64,000 bases of DNA from Massilia aquatica (GCF_011682045.1 NZ_VVIW01000015.1:1-64000); one strand, 5' to 3'; positions 50,201 to 58,710 are shown, counted from the first letter of the stretch. Numbers and translations are program-made. Notes: generated from the letters alone by a model not told the origin.

Positions 50201-50862
50201 GGCAGGAAGGGTTTTCGATCGCCGACGACGAGCAGTTCAGCGTCCGTCTTGGCCAGCGCTGCGAGCGCGCCGGCTGGGGCCATCGCCAGGAAGATGCCGT
50301 GACCTGGCTGCACGCGGTGGCGACCACGCCATTGCCGCAGCTGGGCGCGCCGCTGGCGGCGATCGGGCGCGTGATCCCCGAGATGGAATTCTGGTTCCCC
50401 AGCGAGCACTTGAACAGCGCCGCGCTGGACCGGCTGTGCAGCGCCAACCTGCTCGGCAAGACAGCGCGCCCGTCGCTGCCGGAGCGCTACCTGCACGGCA
50501 TGCTCAAGGGCTTTGCCGACCTGGTATTCGAGCACGAGGGGCGCTACTGGGTAATCGACTACAAATCGAACGCGCTCGGCACCGGTGACGCCGCCTACAG
50601 CAAGGCCGGGATGGCGCTGGGGATGGCGGCGCACCGCTACGATATCCAGGGCGCCATCTACATGCTGGCCCTGCATCGCCTGCTCAAGAGCCGCCTCGGC
50701 GACGCTTACCAGCCGGCGCGCCAGCTCGGTGGCGCGATCTTCCTATTCCTGCGCGGGATCGCCAACACCAGCACGCGCGGCTGCTACCTGCTGGAGCCGG
50801 ACGTGATGCTGCTCGACGCCCTGGATGCGCTGCTTGGCGTCTCAAAGCGGGGTGACGCATGA
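47221..50862 (+). CDS. recB: RecBCD exonuclease V beta subunit (helicase-nuclease)
   Basis: The 1213-aa RecB is a superfamily 1A 3'-5' helicase with C-terminal nuclease. Walker A is EASAGTGKTWTIAALYLR; MTFTRAATRELSNRVRERL, MVDEFQDTSPDQY and VVTVHKSKGLEYPLVY are the further helicase motifs; the nuclease domain has the VIDYKSNAL motif near the C-terminus, with the catalytic Asp and Lys. With RecC and RecD it resects double-strand ends and loads RecA. It overlaps both recC and recD by 4 bp. Start ATG 47221 gives MSQLLDALHFP, the family's usual opening. Confidence 0.97.
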   Translation: MSQLLDALHFPLFGTRLIEASAGTGKTWTIAALYLRLVLGHGGENGFARALLPSEILVMTFTRAATRELSNRVRERLVEAAGFFRGELDLDDPYLNDLAGACGSEGERMVAAHRLMLAADTMDEAAIFTIDAWCQRMLREHAFDSGSLFDEELVSDEHALFEDAAHDYWRQNVYPLDSGALGALLACWPDVRALKNTVRELVRRVAVLGEAPDESLEEAIDRVERTQAAELAKLKAGWVERADAMEQWIAGQREIAAKCFNGNKLRADSLVKWFDALRSWARAPAMLMPALTDTAWHRLTPDGITDAFSKGFSAEIPPCFEATTDLWEALKAIDPLAHALYRHAAFHIARRMMELKRRKRQFGFADMLERLKSALEGANGEALRQRIVDQFPVAMVDEFQDTSPDQYAIFNLLYRVADNDPSRGLFLIGDPKQSIYGFRGADIHSYLDARSATEGRHYQLGTNYRSTAALVEAVNQLFLHAEGRDGHPGFPAGAFRFRKGALNPLPFDAVAARGRDQQLVGVDGPYQALAICSTDRDDLKADDYREFFAHHSAEHIVGLLNDPQAGFVENGAFTRLVPADIAILVRDRREATAIRRALAQRKIPSVYLSDKDSVIESEEAADVLRWLQAVANPLDGALARAAFATRTSGLSLGELARLSSDELAWEVRVEQLKGLHIVWQRQGVLAMLRRFIHDMRLPAALLRQAGGERRLTNLLHLAELLQSASSQLEGEQALIRWFAEQLAGVGEGGDERVLRLESDAELVKVVTVHKSKGLEYPLVYLPFAVTARTTDRRNRSFFEFVGRDGVRRIDLALSDEAMHAVDRARIEEDLRLLYVALTRARHFLWLGVAAVTARKAGDNKLHESALGYLLTGGQPIGAADIAPRWEALRGGSQAIDLQALDTPQHITMLARDEARPALVDAAAFGASFERNWAVGSFTSLTRQTNAAPMRAQEETLFDEEQQQQAPRTDDAPWHRFPRGSVPGNFLHEQLEWMGQEGFSIADDEQFSVRLGQRCERAGWGHRQEDAVTWLHAVATTPLPQLGAPLAAIGRVIPEMEFWFPSEHLNSAALDRLCSANLLGKTARPSLPERYLHGMLKGFADLVFEHEGRYWVIDYKSNALGTGDAAYSKAGMALGMAAHRYDIQGAIYMLALHRLLKSRLGDAYQPARQLGGAIFLFLRGIANTSTRGCYLLEPDVMLLDALDALLGVSKRGDA

Positions 50863-52787
50863 AACCGGCGATCACCCTCGACGCCCTGTGGATCCAGGTC
50901 GCCGCGCTGACCGAAGACGGCCAGTTGCGGCGCCTGTCCGGCACCTTTGCGCGCTTCGTCGGCTCGCTCGGCACGGCCACGCCGGCGCTGATGGTCGCCT
51001 GCGTGCTGCTGTCGGAACTGGAGGGGCGCGGCCACAGCTGCCTGATGCTCGACCAGCTGGCGCTCGACCCGGCCACCCTGATGGCCTGGGACAAGGAGCA
51101 GTGGGATGCGCTGGCCAGGTCGGCCGGGGCACTGCCGAAGAACCGCAAGGGCTGGATCGACCAGTTGACGGCCTCCGACCAGGTGTGGCGCGTGGGCGAC
51201 CTCGATTTCGACCAGCCTTTGGTGCTCGACGGCGAGCGCCTGTACCTGCGCCGCTACTGGCGCGACGAAACGCTGGTCGCGCACACCATCCGCGCGCGCG
51301 CCGGGCAAGTGCGCGAGGTCGATGCGCCGGCGGTGCGCATCTGGCTCGATGTGCTGTTTGCGTCCGAGCGCCGTACCAAGGGGCCGGACTGGCAAAAGCT
51401 GGCCTGCGCGATCGCGCTGCGCGGTTCGATCGCCATCATCACCGGCGGGCCGGGCACCGGCAAGACCTACACCGTGGCGCGCCTGCTGGCATTGCTGTTC
51501 GCGATGGCGCCGGACGCCGGACGCCAGCGCATCGCCCTGGCCGCGCCGACCGGCAAGGCGGCGGCGCGCCTCAAGCAATCGATCGACAAGGCGCTCACCG
51601 AGCTGGCCGACAAGGTCGGCACCACCTTGCCGCTGCGCGACCTGACTGCCCGCATGGGCGCGGCGCGCACCCTGCATAGTTTGCTCGGTGCGCGTCCCGA
51701 CACCCGCACCTTCGCGCACAACAAGGGTAATCCGCTCGATATCGATGTGCTCATTGTCGACGAAGCGTCGATGGTGCATCTGGAGATGATGGCGTCGCTG
51801 CTGGACGCGCTGCCCGCCGGCGCGACCTTGATCCTGCTTGGCGACAAAGACCAGCTGGCGTCGGTGGAAGCGGGTGCGGTGCTGGGCGACTTGTGCCGCG
51901 ACGCCCAGGCCGGCGGCTACTCGGCGGCCACCATGGCGTATGCGCTGGCGGCCAGCGGCGAGACCATTCCGGCCGACTATGGCGGCACGGGCGGAGCGCT
52001 GGCGCAGCAGACCGTCATGCTGCGCAGCAGCCGCCGTTTCAGTGGCCCGATCGGGCAACTGGCGCTGGCGGTGAATGCGGGCGACGTGGCGCGCGCCGAG
52101 GAAGTGCTGCGCGCTGGCGACGGCACGGTGCGCTGGATCGAGCAGGGCCACCAGCAGCATGTGGTGCAGCTGGCCTTCGACGGCTATGCGCCGTATCTGT
52201 CGCTGTTGAAAGAGGGCGATGGCGGCGCCGCGCACGAGACCTGGGTGCGCGCGGTGCTGCACCGTTTCGAGGCATTCCGCGTGCTGTGCGCGGTGCGCGA
52301 GGGTGAGTGGGGCGTGGGCGGCCTGAACGAGGCGATCGAACAGCGGCTCGACGGCGCGGGACTGATCCGGCGCCGCGGCGAGTGGTATGTGGGGCGGCCG
52401 GTCATGATTACCCGGAACGACTACGGCACCGGCGTATTCAATGGCGATATCGGGCTGACCCTGGGCGACCCGGCGCGTCCGGGATCGCTGCGCGTGTACT
52501 TCCTGGAGGGCGACAAGGTGCGCAGCGTGCTGGCGACCAGGTTGCGGCATGTGGAAACGGCGTTCGCGATGACGGTGCACAAATCGCAGGGCTCGGAGTT
52601 TGCCCACACGGTGCTGGTGCTGCCGCGCGAGCGCGGGGCGATGATTGCGCGCGAGCTGATTTATACGGGGATTACGCGGGCCAGCGCGCAGTTCACGCTG
52701 GTGTCGCCGGGGACGGCGATTCTGGGTGAGTCGATTGCGCAGCGCACGCAGCGGGCCAGCGGACTCAGGGAGATGATTGCAGGGTGA
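50859..52787 (+). CDS. recD: RecBCD exonuclease V alpha subunit (5'-3' helicase)
   Basis: The 642-aa RecD carries Walker A in IITGGPGTGKTYTVARLLAL, Walker B in DVLIVDEASMVHLEMM, the later helicase motifs KDQLASVEAGAVLGDL and AMTVHKSQGSEF, and the usual N-terminal RecC-binding domain. It is the fast 5'-3' motor of RecBCD. It begins on an ATG that overlaps the recB stop by 4 bp, completing a three-gene translationally coupled operon in the order recC-recB-recD. Confidence 0.96.
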   Translation: MKPAITLDALWIQVAALTEDGQLRRLSGTFARFVGSLGTATPALMVACVLLSELEGRGHSCLMLDQLALDPATLMAWDKEQWDALARSAGALPKNRKGWIDQLTASDQVWRVGDLDFDQPLVLDGERLYLRRYWRDETLVAHTIRARAGQVREVDAPAVRIWLDVLFASERRTKGPDWQKLACAIALRGSIAIITGGPGTGKTYTVARLLALLFAMAPDAGRQRIALAAPTGKAAARLKQSIDKALTELADKVGTTLPLRDLTARMGAARTLHSLLGARPDTRTFAHNKGNPLDIDVLIVDEASMVHLEMMASLLDALPAGATLILLGDKDQLASVEAGAVLGDLCRDAQAGGYSAATMAYALAASGETIPADYGGTGGALAQQTVMLRSSRRFSGPIGQLALAVNAGDVARAEEVLRAGDGTVRWIEQGHQQHVVQLAFDGYAPYLSLLKEGDGGAAHETWVRAVLHRFEAFRVLCAVREGEWGVGGLNEAIEQRLDGAGLIRRRGEWYVGRPVMITRNDYGTGVFNGDIGLTLGDPARPGSLRVYFLEGDKVRSVLATRLRHVETAFAMTVHKSQGSEFAHTVLVLPRERGAMIARELIYTGITRASAQFTLVSPGTAILGESIAQRTQRASGLREMIAG

Positions 52788-52821
52788 TCGCTTGCGCGAG
52801 CACCCCGGAGCCGTGCCGTGT

Positions 52822-53850
52822 CTATCGAGCGCGGCGGTGAACGTGGATGACGGGCTTGTTCTGCTTTAACTTCGCGCGGCTGGTCAGGCGCGCCTTGACC
52901 ACCGGGGTTTTGGCCGAGGCCACCAGTCGCGGCTGATGGCGTCCGTGACCGCGCAGGCTGGCCTTGATCACCGGCGCACGCGCCGCCGACGCCAGCACGA
53001 TCACCGGCGCGTTGCTGCGCTGGCGCGTCCTGGCGCGCGCAATCACCGGCGCCGGCGCTTCATCGCCGGCGATAAAACGGCGAATACTCAGCGCATCGAC
53101 GATGCGCGCCGAACTGGCTTTGGCATTGAGCAGCACCAACGTCGCATTCTTGCCCGCCGATTTGATTTTCATGATCAGGCAGCGGCCCGCTTCTTCAGTA
53201 TACCCGGTCTTCGACAGGCCGATTTCCCAGCCCTTGGCGCCGACCAGGCGGTTGGTGTTGCGGTACTCCACATCGCGCCCGCTGATATTGATCGTGTCGC
53301 TCGACTCGGTCGTGATGCGCGCAATTTCCGGATACGCCGACGCCGCCCGGGCCATTTTGACCAAATCCAGCGCCGTCGACTTGTTGTTCGGCGACAGGCC
53401 GGTCGGCTCCTCGATGACCGTCTGCGTCATGCCCAGCGCAGCCACCTTGGCGCGCACGGCCGACTTGAAGGCGACCACGCCGCCCGGAAAGGTGCGGCCC
53501 AGGGCGGCGGCGGCACGGTTGTCGGAGCTCATCAGGGCCAGGGTGAGCACGTCCTGGCGGCTGATCACGCCACCGACCGGCACGCGCGAGCTGCTGTGCT
53601 TGACGATGTCGACATCGCGCTCGTCGATGGCGATCAGCTCGTTCATGTTCTGCTTTGCGTCGAGCACGACCATGGCGGTCATCAGCTTGGTCAGCGAGGC
53701 GATCGAGACGACCTGGTTTGAATTCTTTTCGAGGAGCACCTTGCCGGTGGCGTCCTCAATCACCAGTACCGATTGCGAGCCGAAAGGCACGGCCACGGCG
53801 GCCGCGGCCGACATCGACATCAGTAGGGTGACAAGCAATTTCTTGATCAT
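52822..53850 (-). CDS. pbpG: D-alanyl-D-alanine endopeptidase / low-molecular-weight PBP
   Basis: The 342-aa precursor has a signal peptide (LLVTLLMSMSAAAAVAVP) and the penicillin-binding serine-peptidase motifs SLTK (in SIASLTKLMTAMVVLD), SDN (in MSSDNRAAAALG) and KTG (in GLSKTGYTEEAG). It resembles PBP7/PbpG, which cleaves peptidoglycan cross-links. The C-terminus after about residue 255 is a long basic, low-complexity tail (many Arg, Lys, Ala), not typical for PbpG and possibly used to bind the wall or membrane. Start ATG 53850 (MIKKLLVTLL) is chosen because the signal peptide begins there. Confidence 0.85.
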   Translation of the reverse strand: MIKKLLVTLLMSMSAAAAVAVPFGSQSVLVIEDATGKVLLEKNSNQVVSIASLTKLMTAMVVLDAKQNMNELIAIDERDVDIVKHSSSRVPVGGVISRQDVLTLALMSSDNRAAAALGRTFPGGVVAFKSAVRAKVAALGMTQTVIEEPTGLSPNNKSTALDLVKMARAASAYPEIARITTESSDTINISGRDVEYRNTNRLVGAKGWEIGLSKTGYTEEAGRCLIMKIKSAGKNATLVLLNAKASSARIVDALSIRRFIAGDEAPAPVIARARTRQRSNAPVIVLASAARAPVIKASLRGHGRHQPRLVASAKTPVVKARLTSRAKLKQNKPVIHVHRRAR

Positions 53851-54118
53851 GTGGTGGGTCTTTGCAGTAGGGCTTGGGTCAAGGGCGGCGCGAGGTGCGC
53901 GGCAGTTGCTGAATGGATTAATTCTATGCGGCAACTACTATAGGGGCACGATAGCATCAAAGGCGCGGACATGTCTAGCGTGCACGCGGCAAAACGAGCG
54001 CGAGCGCAATAAACACCTTAATAAAGTCGCGTAAGTGACTGAATTATTTCAAGAAAGCAAAGTTTCTCGTATGCTATTCGGGTGGTAAAAATGCTACCGG
54101 AAGGGGGAAGAGGGGTGT

Positions 54119-54151
54119 TGAAAACCGCTTCCGCGCCGATGGCGGAAGCGG
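54119..54151 (-). terminator. Rho-independent terminator of the sulfate-binding protein gene
   Basis: A perfect 11-bp stem ACCGCTTCCGC (54123-54133) / GCGGAAGCGGT (54141-54151) with a 7-nt loop lies 10 bp after the stop codon of the gene at 54161. On the minus strand it is followed by TTTTC. The rest of the 310-bp gap between 53851 and 54160 holds only the leader of the endopeptidase gene. Confidence 0.75.
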
Positions 54152-54160
54152 TGGCCATGC

Positions 54161-55177
54161 TTACTTGGCCTGGTAGATTTTGTCGAACTCGCCACCGTCG
54201 TCGAAGTGGGTTTTCTGGGCTTTTTTCCAGCCGCCGAAGACGTCGTCCACGGTGAACAGCGAGATCGGCTTGTAGTTGGCGGCGAACTTCCTGGCCACCG
54301 CTTCCGAGCGTGGACGCAGGAAGTGCCTGGCGCCGATGGTCTGGCCCGCATCGGAGTACAGGAAGTTCAGGTAGGCGGTGGCCTGCTTGCGCAAGCCGCG
54401 CTTGTCGACCACCTTGTCCACCACCGCCACCGGCGACTCGGCCAGGATCGACACGGGCGGATAGACCACCTCGAAGTTGTCGCCGAATTCGGTGCGCACC
54501 ATCTGCACTTCGCTCTCGAACGTCACCAGGGCGTCGCCAATGTCGCGCTGGGTAAAGGTGGTGGTGGCCGCGCGCCCGCCGCCGTCGAGTACCGGGACGT
54601 TCTTGAAGATGCGCGTGACCAGTTCGCGCGCCTGCGCTTCGGTGCCGCCCTTTTTGATGGTGGCGCCCCAGGCGGCCAGATAGGTATAGCGGCCGTTGCC
54701 CGCCGTTTTCGGGTTCGGAATCACCACTTTGACGCCCGGCTTGGCCAGGTCGTCCCAGTTCTTGATCTGTTTCGGGTTGCCTTTACGCACCAAAAAAATC
54801 ATCGTGGAATAAAACGGTGCCGCATTGTGGGGAAATTTCTTGGCCCAGTCGGGCGACACGGCGCCGCGGTCGGCCAGCATGTCGATGTCGTTGGCCTGGT
54901 TCATGGTCACGACCGACGCTTCTAGGCCGTCCGCGACCGAGCGCGCCTGCTTGCTCGAACCGCCGTGCGACATGTTGATGCTGACCGTTTCGCCGGTGGT
55001 CTTTTTATAGTCGGCAATGAAGGCCGGATTGATTTCCTTGTACAGCTCGCGGGCCACGTCGTAGGACACGTTGAGCAACTGGGCGTCGGCGGCGCTGGCG
55101 CCGAGCGGCAGGATGGCCAGGCCGGCCGCCAGCGCCAGCAGGGCGCGGCGGGTACGCAAATTGCATGTTGTTTTCAT
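54161..55177 (-). CDS. sbp: Periplasmic sulfate/thiosulfate-binding protein
   Basis: The 338-aa precursor starts with a signal peptide (RRALLALAAGLAILPLGASA) and matches Sbp/CysP: LLNVSYDVARELYKEINPAF at the mature N-terminus, VSINMSHGGSSKQARSV, VIPNPKTAGNGRYTYLAAWG and FLRPRSEAVA, regions known to bind the sulfate anion. It delivers sulfate to the CysTWA importer. No cysTWA genes are adjacent, so it is an orphan that must use a transporter encoded elsewhere. It is ended by a clear terminator. Confidence 0.94.
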   Translation of the reverse strand: MKTTCNLRTRRALLALAAGLAILPLGASAADAQLLNVSYDVARELYKEINPAFIADYKKTTGETVSINMSHGGSSKQARSVADGLEASVVTMNQANDIDMLADRGAVSPDWAKKFPHNAAPFYSTMIFLVRKGNPKQIKNWDDLAKPGVKVVIPNPKTAGNGRYTYLAAWGATIKKGGTEAQARELVTRIFKNVPVLDGGGRAATTTFTQRDIGDALVTFESEVQMVRTEFGDNFEVVYPPVSILAESPVAVVDKVVDKRGLRKQATAYLNFLYSDAGQTIGARHFLRPRSEAVARKFAANYKPISLFTVDDVFGGWKKAQKTHFDDGGEFDKIYQAK

Positions 55178-55458
55178 GGTGTTCTCTTGGGCTTTCTATT
55201 GTAGGAACCAAGACGCATGGTCTAAAATCCGCAGCCAAAACGGAAGGATTGTTTTGTCATATGCTTAGACAGCACGATGCGGGTAGTGTCGCATAAGCTT
55301 CCTTGATTTTCTTCGTTGGGTTCGGCCGCGGGTCGGGGTAGGCTGATTGGATTGGGCTGATTCGCAACAGGCCACTTCGTCGATTCTTGGTATAGTTGGT
55401 GAGTTGCGCTTGAGTATTGGCAACAATTATTTCTTCTTGTTATTGGTTATGACTGCAC

Positions 55459-55986
55459 ATGGGTATTGAGATTCGCATAGCTGGGCCGGATGACGCGTTC
55501 GCCGCGTGCGATGTGTTGCGCCGCTCGATTGCCGAGTGCTGCGTGGCGGATCATCGCAACGATCCCGAGCGGCTCAAGGCGTGGCTGGGCAACAAGACGC
55601 CGCAGAATGTGGCGAGCTGGTTCGTGTCGCCCGCCAACCACGTCCTCATCGCCGAGCGCGACGGGGTGGTGGTGGGCGTGGCCCTGCTGACCCAGGCCGG
55701 CAAATTGTCTCTGTGCTACGTGCTGCCCGAAGCGCTGTACTGCGGCGTCGGCAAGGCGCTGTTGCAAGGCGTGGAAGCCCAGGCCCGCGCCTGGGGCGTG
55801 AGCGTGTTGCGCCTGAATAGCACGGTCACCGCCAGCAAGTTTTACGAGCGCAATGGCTACATCCTCGCGGGCAAGGAAATGAGCTGTTACGGGCTGGAAT
55901 GCGACTTCTTCTGGAAGAAGCTGAACGTGACCGACGCCTGCAACCCGGCCCCGAGCAAGCGTTTTTGTCAATGTAGCGGTCAATAA
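55459..55986 (+). CDS. GNAT-family N-acetyltransferase
   Basis: The 175-aa protein is a GNAT acetyltransferase: VLIAERDGVVVGVALLTQ (beta 2-4), then the acetyl-CoA-binding turn in LYCGVGKALLQGVEAQ, a Q/R-x-x-G-x-G/A variant, and FYERNGYILAG at the end of the fold. It transfers an acetyl group to an amine; the substrate is not evident. A Cys-containing tail (FCQCSGQ) is unusual. It appears monocistronic, and the ATG gives the typical family start IRIAGPDDAFA. Confidence 0.85.
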   Translation: MGIEIRIAGPDDAFAACDVLRRSIAECCVADHRNDPERLKAWLGNKTPQNVASWFVSPANHVLIAERDGVVVGVALLTQAGKLSLCYVLPEALYCGVGKALLQGVEAQARAWGVSVLRLNSTVTASKFYERNGYILAGKEMSCYGLECDFFWKKLNVTDACNPAPSKRFCQCSGQ

Positions 55987-56054
55987 GGCGCGTGCGCCCT
56001 GTGCGCAAGGCAAGCTTGCGCTATAGTGTGCGCCTTGTTTACTGAGTATTCGAC

Positions 56055-56798
56055 ATGGCCACGCGCAGAGATTTTTTACATCAAGGTTTATGCCTGTCCA
56101 CCATGGGCATGATTTCCGTTCCACTGATTGGCTGCGGCAGCGCAAGCGCTGCGCCGTCGGCGGCGGACAAACCCAAACGCCCGGTCCAGGCCAGCAAAGC
56201 GGGCAAGAGCGCCCCGCTGGCCCCGGCGTCCCGTGCGGCGGTGCCGGGCGCGGCGTCCGCGTCGACCGAACTGGCGCCGCCTCCCGACATTTTCGATGCG
56301 CAAGCACTCGATCTCGATTTCTGGCTCAAGCCGCGCGTGCTGACGATGATTCGTCCGCAAAGCGGCGAAAAAACCAAGGTGCTGTACTGGAAGGATGGCC
56401 ATGTCATCGATGCCGCCTATCAGGAGTTGTGCCACTTGATGCGTGACGTCAATGGCAAGGAAACCGCGCCGATCGATCCCAAGCTGTTCGAAACCTTGTG
56501 GGGCACCCAGGCTTTCCTGGAACGCTACGGGATCGAGCAGCCGCTGGAGATTTTGTCTGGCTACCGCACCTCCAGGTCGAACGACAAGCTGCGCGAAGCG
56601 GGTGTACCGGCGGCGCGCCAGTCGCTGCATATCGAAGGCAAAGCGGCCGATATCCGCATCGCCAACCTCAACAGCGAAGTGCTCGGCGGGCTGGTGCGCA
56701 GCTTCCGCCAGGGCGGCGTGGGCTACTACTACCGTTCCGGACCGCGCGGCGGCTGGATTCATGCCGATACCGGGCTGAAACGGACCTGGAAAGGTTAA
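56055..56798 (+). CDS. DUF882/YcbK-like murein-associated protein, probably Tat-exported
   Basis: The 247-aa protein has a twin-arginine-like leader (TRRDFLHQGL followed by a hydrophobic stretch), a Pro/Ala/Ser-rich linker of about 60 residues, and then a peptidase M15-related DUF882 domain (about 95-245) with the metal-binding pattern in ILSGYRTSRSN, SLHIEGKAADIR and WIHADTG. These are D,D-carboxypeptidase-like folds acting on peptidoglycan. The leader ends in a Cys-bearing motif (LIGCGSASA), so it might also be a lipoprotein. Confidence 0.85.
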   Translation: MATRRDFLHQGLCLSTMGMISVPLIGCGSASAAPSAADKPKRPVQASKAGKSAPLAPASRAAVPGAASASTELAPPPDIFDAQALDLDFWLKPRVLTMIRPQSGEKTKVLYWKDGHVIDAAYQELCHLMRDVNGKETAPIDPKLFETLWGTQAFLERYGIEQPLEILSGYRTSRSNDKLREAGVPAARQSLHIEGKAADIRIANLNSEVLGGLVRSFRQGGVGYYYRSGPRGGWIHADTGLKRTWKG

Positions 56799-56865
56799 TT
56801 GCCGCGCCGCTTTCCATTCGGCTGTATTTATGTCACTATGGATTTTTAATTGCCGAGTGACAATC

Positions 56866-57348
56866 ATGCGTCTGTTTTTCGCCATCGTTGCGTTGAGTGC
56901 AGCATCCGGCTTGGCTACCCTGGCCTGGTCGGCTGACAAGGCTCGGCAGGCCACGCCTGCGGCTGGCCAGTCCGCCCCCGACCCGGAAGTGACAAAGCGC
57001 GCCGGGGAAGGGGAGCGCGATGCGCGCATGGCGATTGCCCAAGGCAAGGACCGGTTGCAACTGAGTGCGGGTGGCGGGCCACCGCCGCGTCCGGAAGAAG
57101 TGGAGCCCATGCGGCTGCACGCCGAGATTCCGGTGCAGGTCATGAAAAAGCATGGCATCGAGGCGGTCGTCAGCTCCACCGGCTGCGATATGCAGGCGGC
57201 GAGCCGGCAGGCGGCCTATGCTACGGCTTACAACGCTGTCATGGACGCGCATTTGCGCAAAAAGCGCGGCCCCGACTACCGCAAGGACATCGACGCCGAG
57301 ATCGCGGCGCAGTTGAGCACGGCACTTGCCGCGTTGGACAAGCGCTAA
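56866..57348 (+). CDS. Small secreted protein, paralogue 1
   Basis: The 160-aa protein begins with a signal peptide (LFFAIVALSAASGLATLAWS). The mature part is unknown, with GERDARMAIAQGKDRLQL, GGGPPPRP and NAVMDAHLRKKRGPDYRKDI. The same layout occurs in the gene at 58132, and the 5' flanks are also similar, so this is a tandem duplication split by other genes. One Cys is conserved (STGCDM / GAGCDP). No function can be proposed; periplasmic location is likely. Confidence 0.7.
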   Translation: MRLFFAIVALSAASGLATLAWSADKARQATPAAGQSAPDPEVTKRAGEGERDARMAIAQGKDRLQLSAGGGPPPRPEEVEPMRLHAEIPVQVMKKHGIEAVVSSTGCDMQAASRQAAYATAYNAVMDAHLRKKRGPDYRKDIDAEIAAQLSTALAALDKR

Positions 57349-57400
57349 GTGTCACACCCGGCCGGCGCCATGCGTAGCGCGGGCGCCGGCCGGGCAAGCG

Positions 57401-57632
57401 TTACTTCGTGCCGTTCAGCATGATGGTTTTGGTTTCGCCAGCAGCAACATCTTCCTTCGAGGTCAACAAGCCGCCCTGAACGCCGTGAAATGGCACGGTC
57501 CAGGTCAATTCGCTACGCATGTACTATGAGCCCGCAGGCAACTTGGTGAATGTGAAGTGGCCGTCCGCATCCGCAGTGGCGCTGCGGCGCGCTTTGGTAA
57601 AACCTTCGGAGGGCGGCAGGCAAGCGCGGTGC
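57401..57632 (-). pseudogene. Decayed carboxypeptidase-regulatory-like (prealbumin-type) protein fragment
   Basis: Read leftward from about 57632, the frame encodes PPSEGFTKARRSATADADG then HFTFTKLPAGS, an in-frame TAG, then YMRSELTWTVPFHGVQGG, LLTSKEDVAAGETKTIML and a final TAA at 57401. The pattern (ADADGHFTFTKLPAGSYY) is characteristic of carboxypeptidase-regulatory-like beta domains of secreted proteins. The TAG and the missing N-terminal part show it is not a working gene. It fills much of the gap between 57349 and 57777; the remaining ~145 bp before the I78-like gene look empty. Confidence 0.6.
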
Positions 57633-57777
57633 ATCCATACGCACGGTTGAGCACAGGATGCGGCCGACTGCGCAGATCGTTGATGTGCTCGCTATGCCGG
57701 AGTCGCCACGCCGCTATGATCGTTAAACAGCCTTGCTGGCTGCCGCAGTCCAACCATATCAATGAATGGAGAACGAC

Positions 57778-57987
57778 ATGGATCATCACACCTGGCCTTG
57801 GAAACTTCCGGAAAGCGTGCCGCTTTCGCTGCGCGATTTGATCGGCCGGCCTGTCCGCACGGTGCGGCCTGATGACGTGATTACGCTGGAATATATGGTT
57901 GGCCGGATTACCTTCTTCCTTGATGACGCCGGCCTGGTGACCGAGATCGGCTTCGAGCCGGAAGGGCCGGCCACGCGCATGGCTTAA
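57778..57987 (+). CDS. I78-family peptidase-inhibitor-like small protein
   Basis: The 69-aa protein resembles Inhibitor I78: LRDLIGRPVRTVRPDDVITL followed by VGRITFFLDDAGLVTEIGFEP, matching the family's G-x-P-V-x, R-P-G-D-x-x-T and V-D-x-x-G-x-x-T pattern. GGAG lies six bases before ATG 57778, supporting that start. Family members inhibit trypsin/subtilisin-like serine peptidases and are usually exported. This one has no visible signal peptide and lacks the usual cysteines, so it may be a cytoplasmic relative with a different role. Confidence 0.65.
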   Translation: MDHHTWPWKLPESVPLSLRDLIGRPVRTVRPDDVITLEYMVGRITFFLDDAGLVTEIGFEPEGPATRMA

Positions 57988-58131
57988 GACGTTTGCTTTC
58001 AGCACAGGCCGCCTCCAGTGGCCTGTTTGCCAGAGTGAGGACGCCAGCCCAGGCGCCAACATGCGCGCATGACAATTCCCAAACGCCTGTATTTATGCCA
58101 AGATGCATTTTTACTTGCTGATAGATTAAAT

Positions 58132-58596
58132 ATGCGCTCATTTTTCGCTCTCCTCGCGCTCAGCGCCGCGGCGTGGACCGCCACCCCGGCCTGCGCTGCC
58201 GACCGCGCCACATCGCCCGCCGAACAAGCGCTTGAGGAAATTGGACGCTTCTCGACCAAGCGCGGCGAGCGCGATGCCCGCATCGCGATTGCCCAAGGGG
58301 CGGAACGCCTGTACCAGTATAACGGCGGGGGCGCGCCGCGACCGCAGGAAGAACTGGAGAAAGAGCGGTTTGAACTGACGGTGAGACAGCGGGTCATGAA
58401 AGCCCGTGGCATCGCGTACGAGCCGAGCGGCGCCGGCTGCGACCCGAGGGATGCCGCTTCCGCGTATAACTACACGATGGCCTTCAATGCGGTGATGGAC
58501 GCGCATTTGCAGCAAAAATTGGGGCCAGATTACCGCAGGCGGATTGCCGCTCAGATCCAGGCCGAACTGGCGGTCGCGCGGATGCCTGGCCGCTGA
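58132..58596 (+). CDS. Small secreted protein, paralogue 2
   Basis: The 154-aa protein begins with a signal peptide (SFFALLALSAAAWTATPACA). The mature part shares GERDARIAIAQGAERL, NGGGAPRP, NAVMDAHLQQKLGPDYRR and one Cys with the paralogue at 56866. About 45 bp upstream of the ATG also match (CTGTATTTATG, then ATTTTTA and AT-rich leader), so promoter and leader were duplicated too. The duplicate probably arose with the intervening genes in between. No function is known. Confidence 0.7.
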   Translation: MRSFFALLALSAAAWTATPACAADRATSPAEQALEEIGRFSTKRGERDARIAIAQGAERLYQYNGGGAPRPQEELEKERFELTVRQRVMKARGIAYEPSGAGCDPRDAASAYNYTMAFNAVMDAHLQQKLGPDYRRRIAAQIQAELAVARMPGR

Positions 58597-58710
58597 GTTA
58601 GCCCTGGCCGAGCCCTTGCAAATGGCTTCAACCGCAAGCGCCACCCGGCCTGACGCGCCAGCCAGGACGGGTGGTGTCTCGACATCAGGACCATTTCTTT
58701 CAGGAAATGC

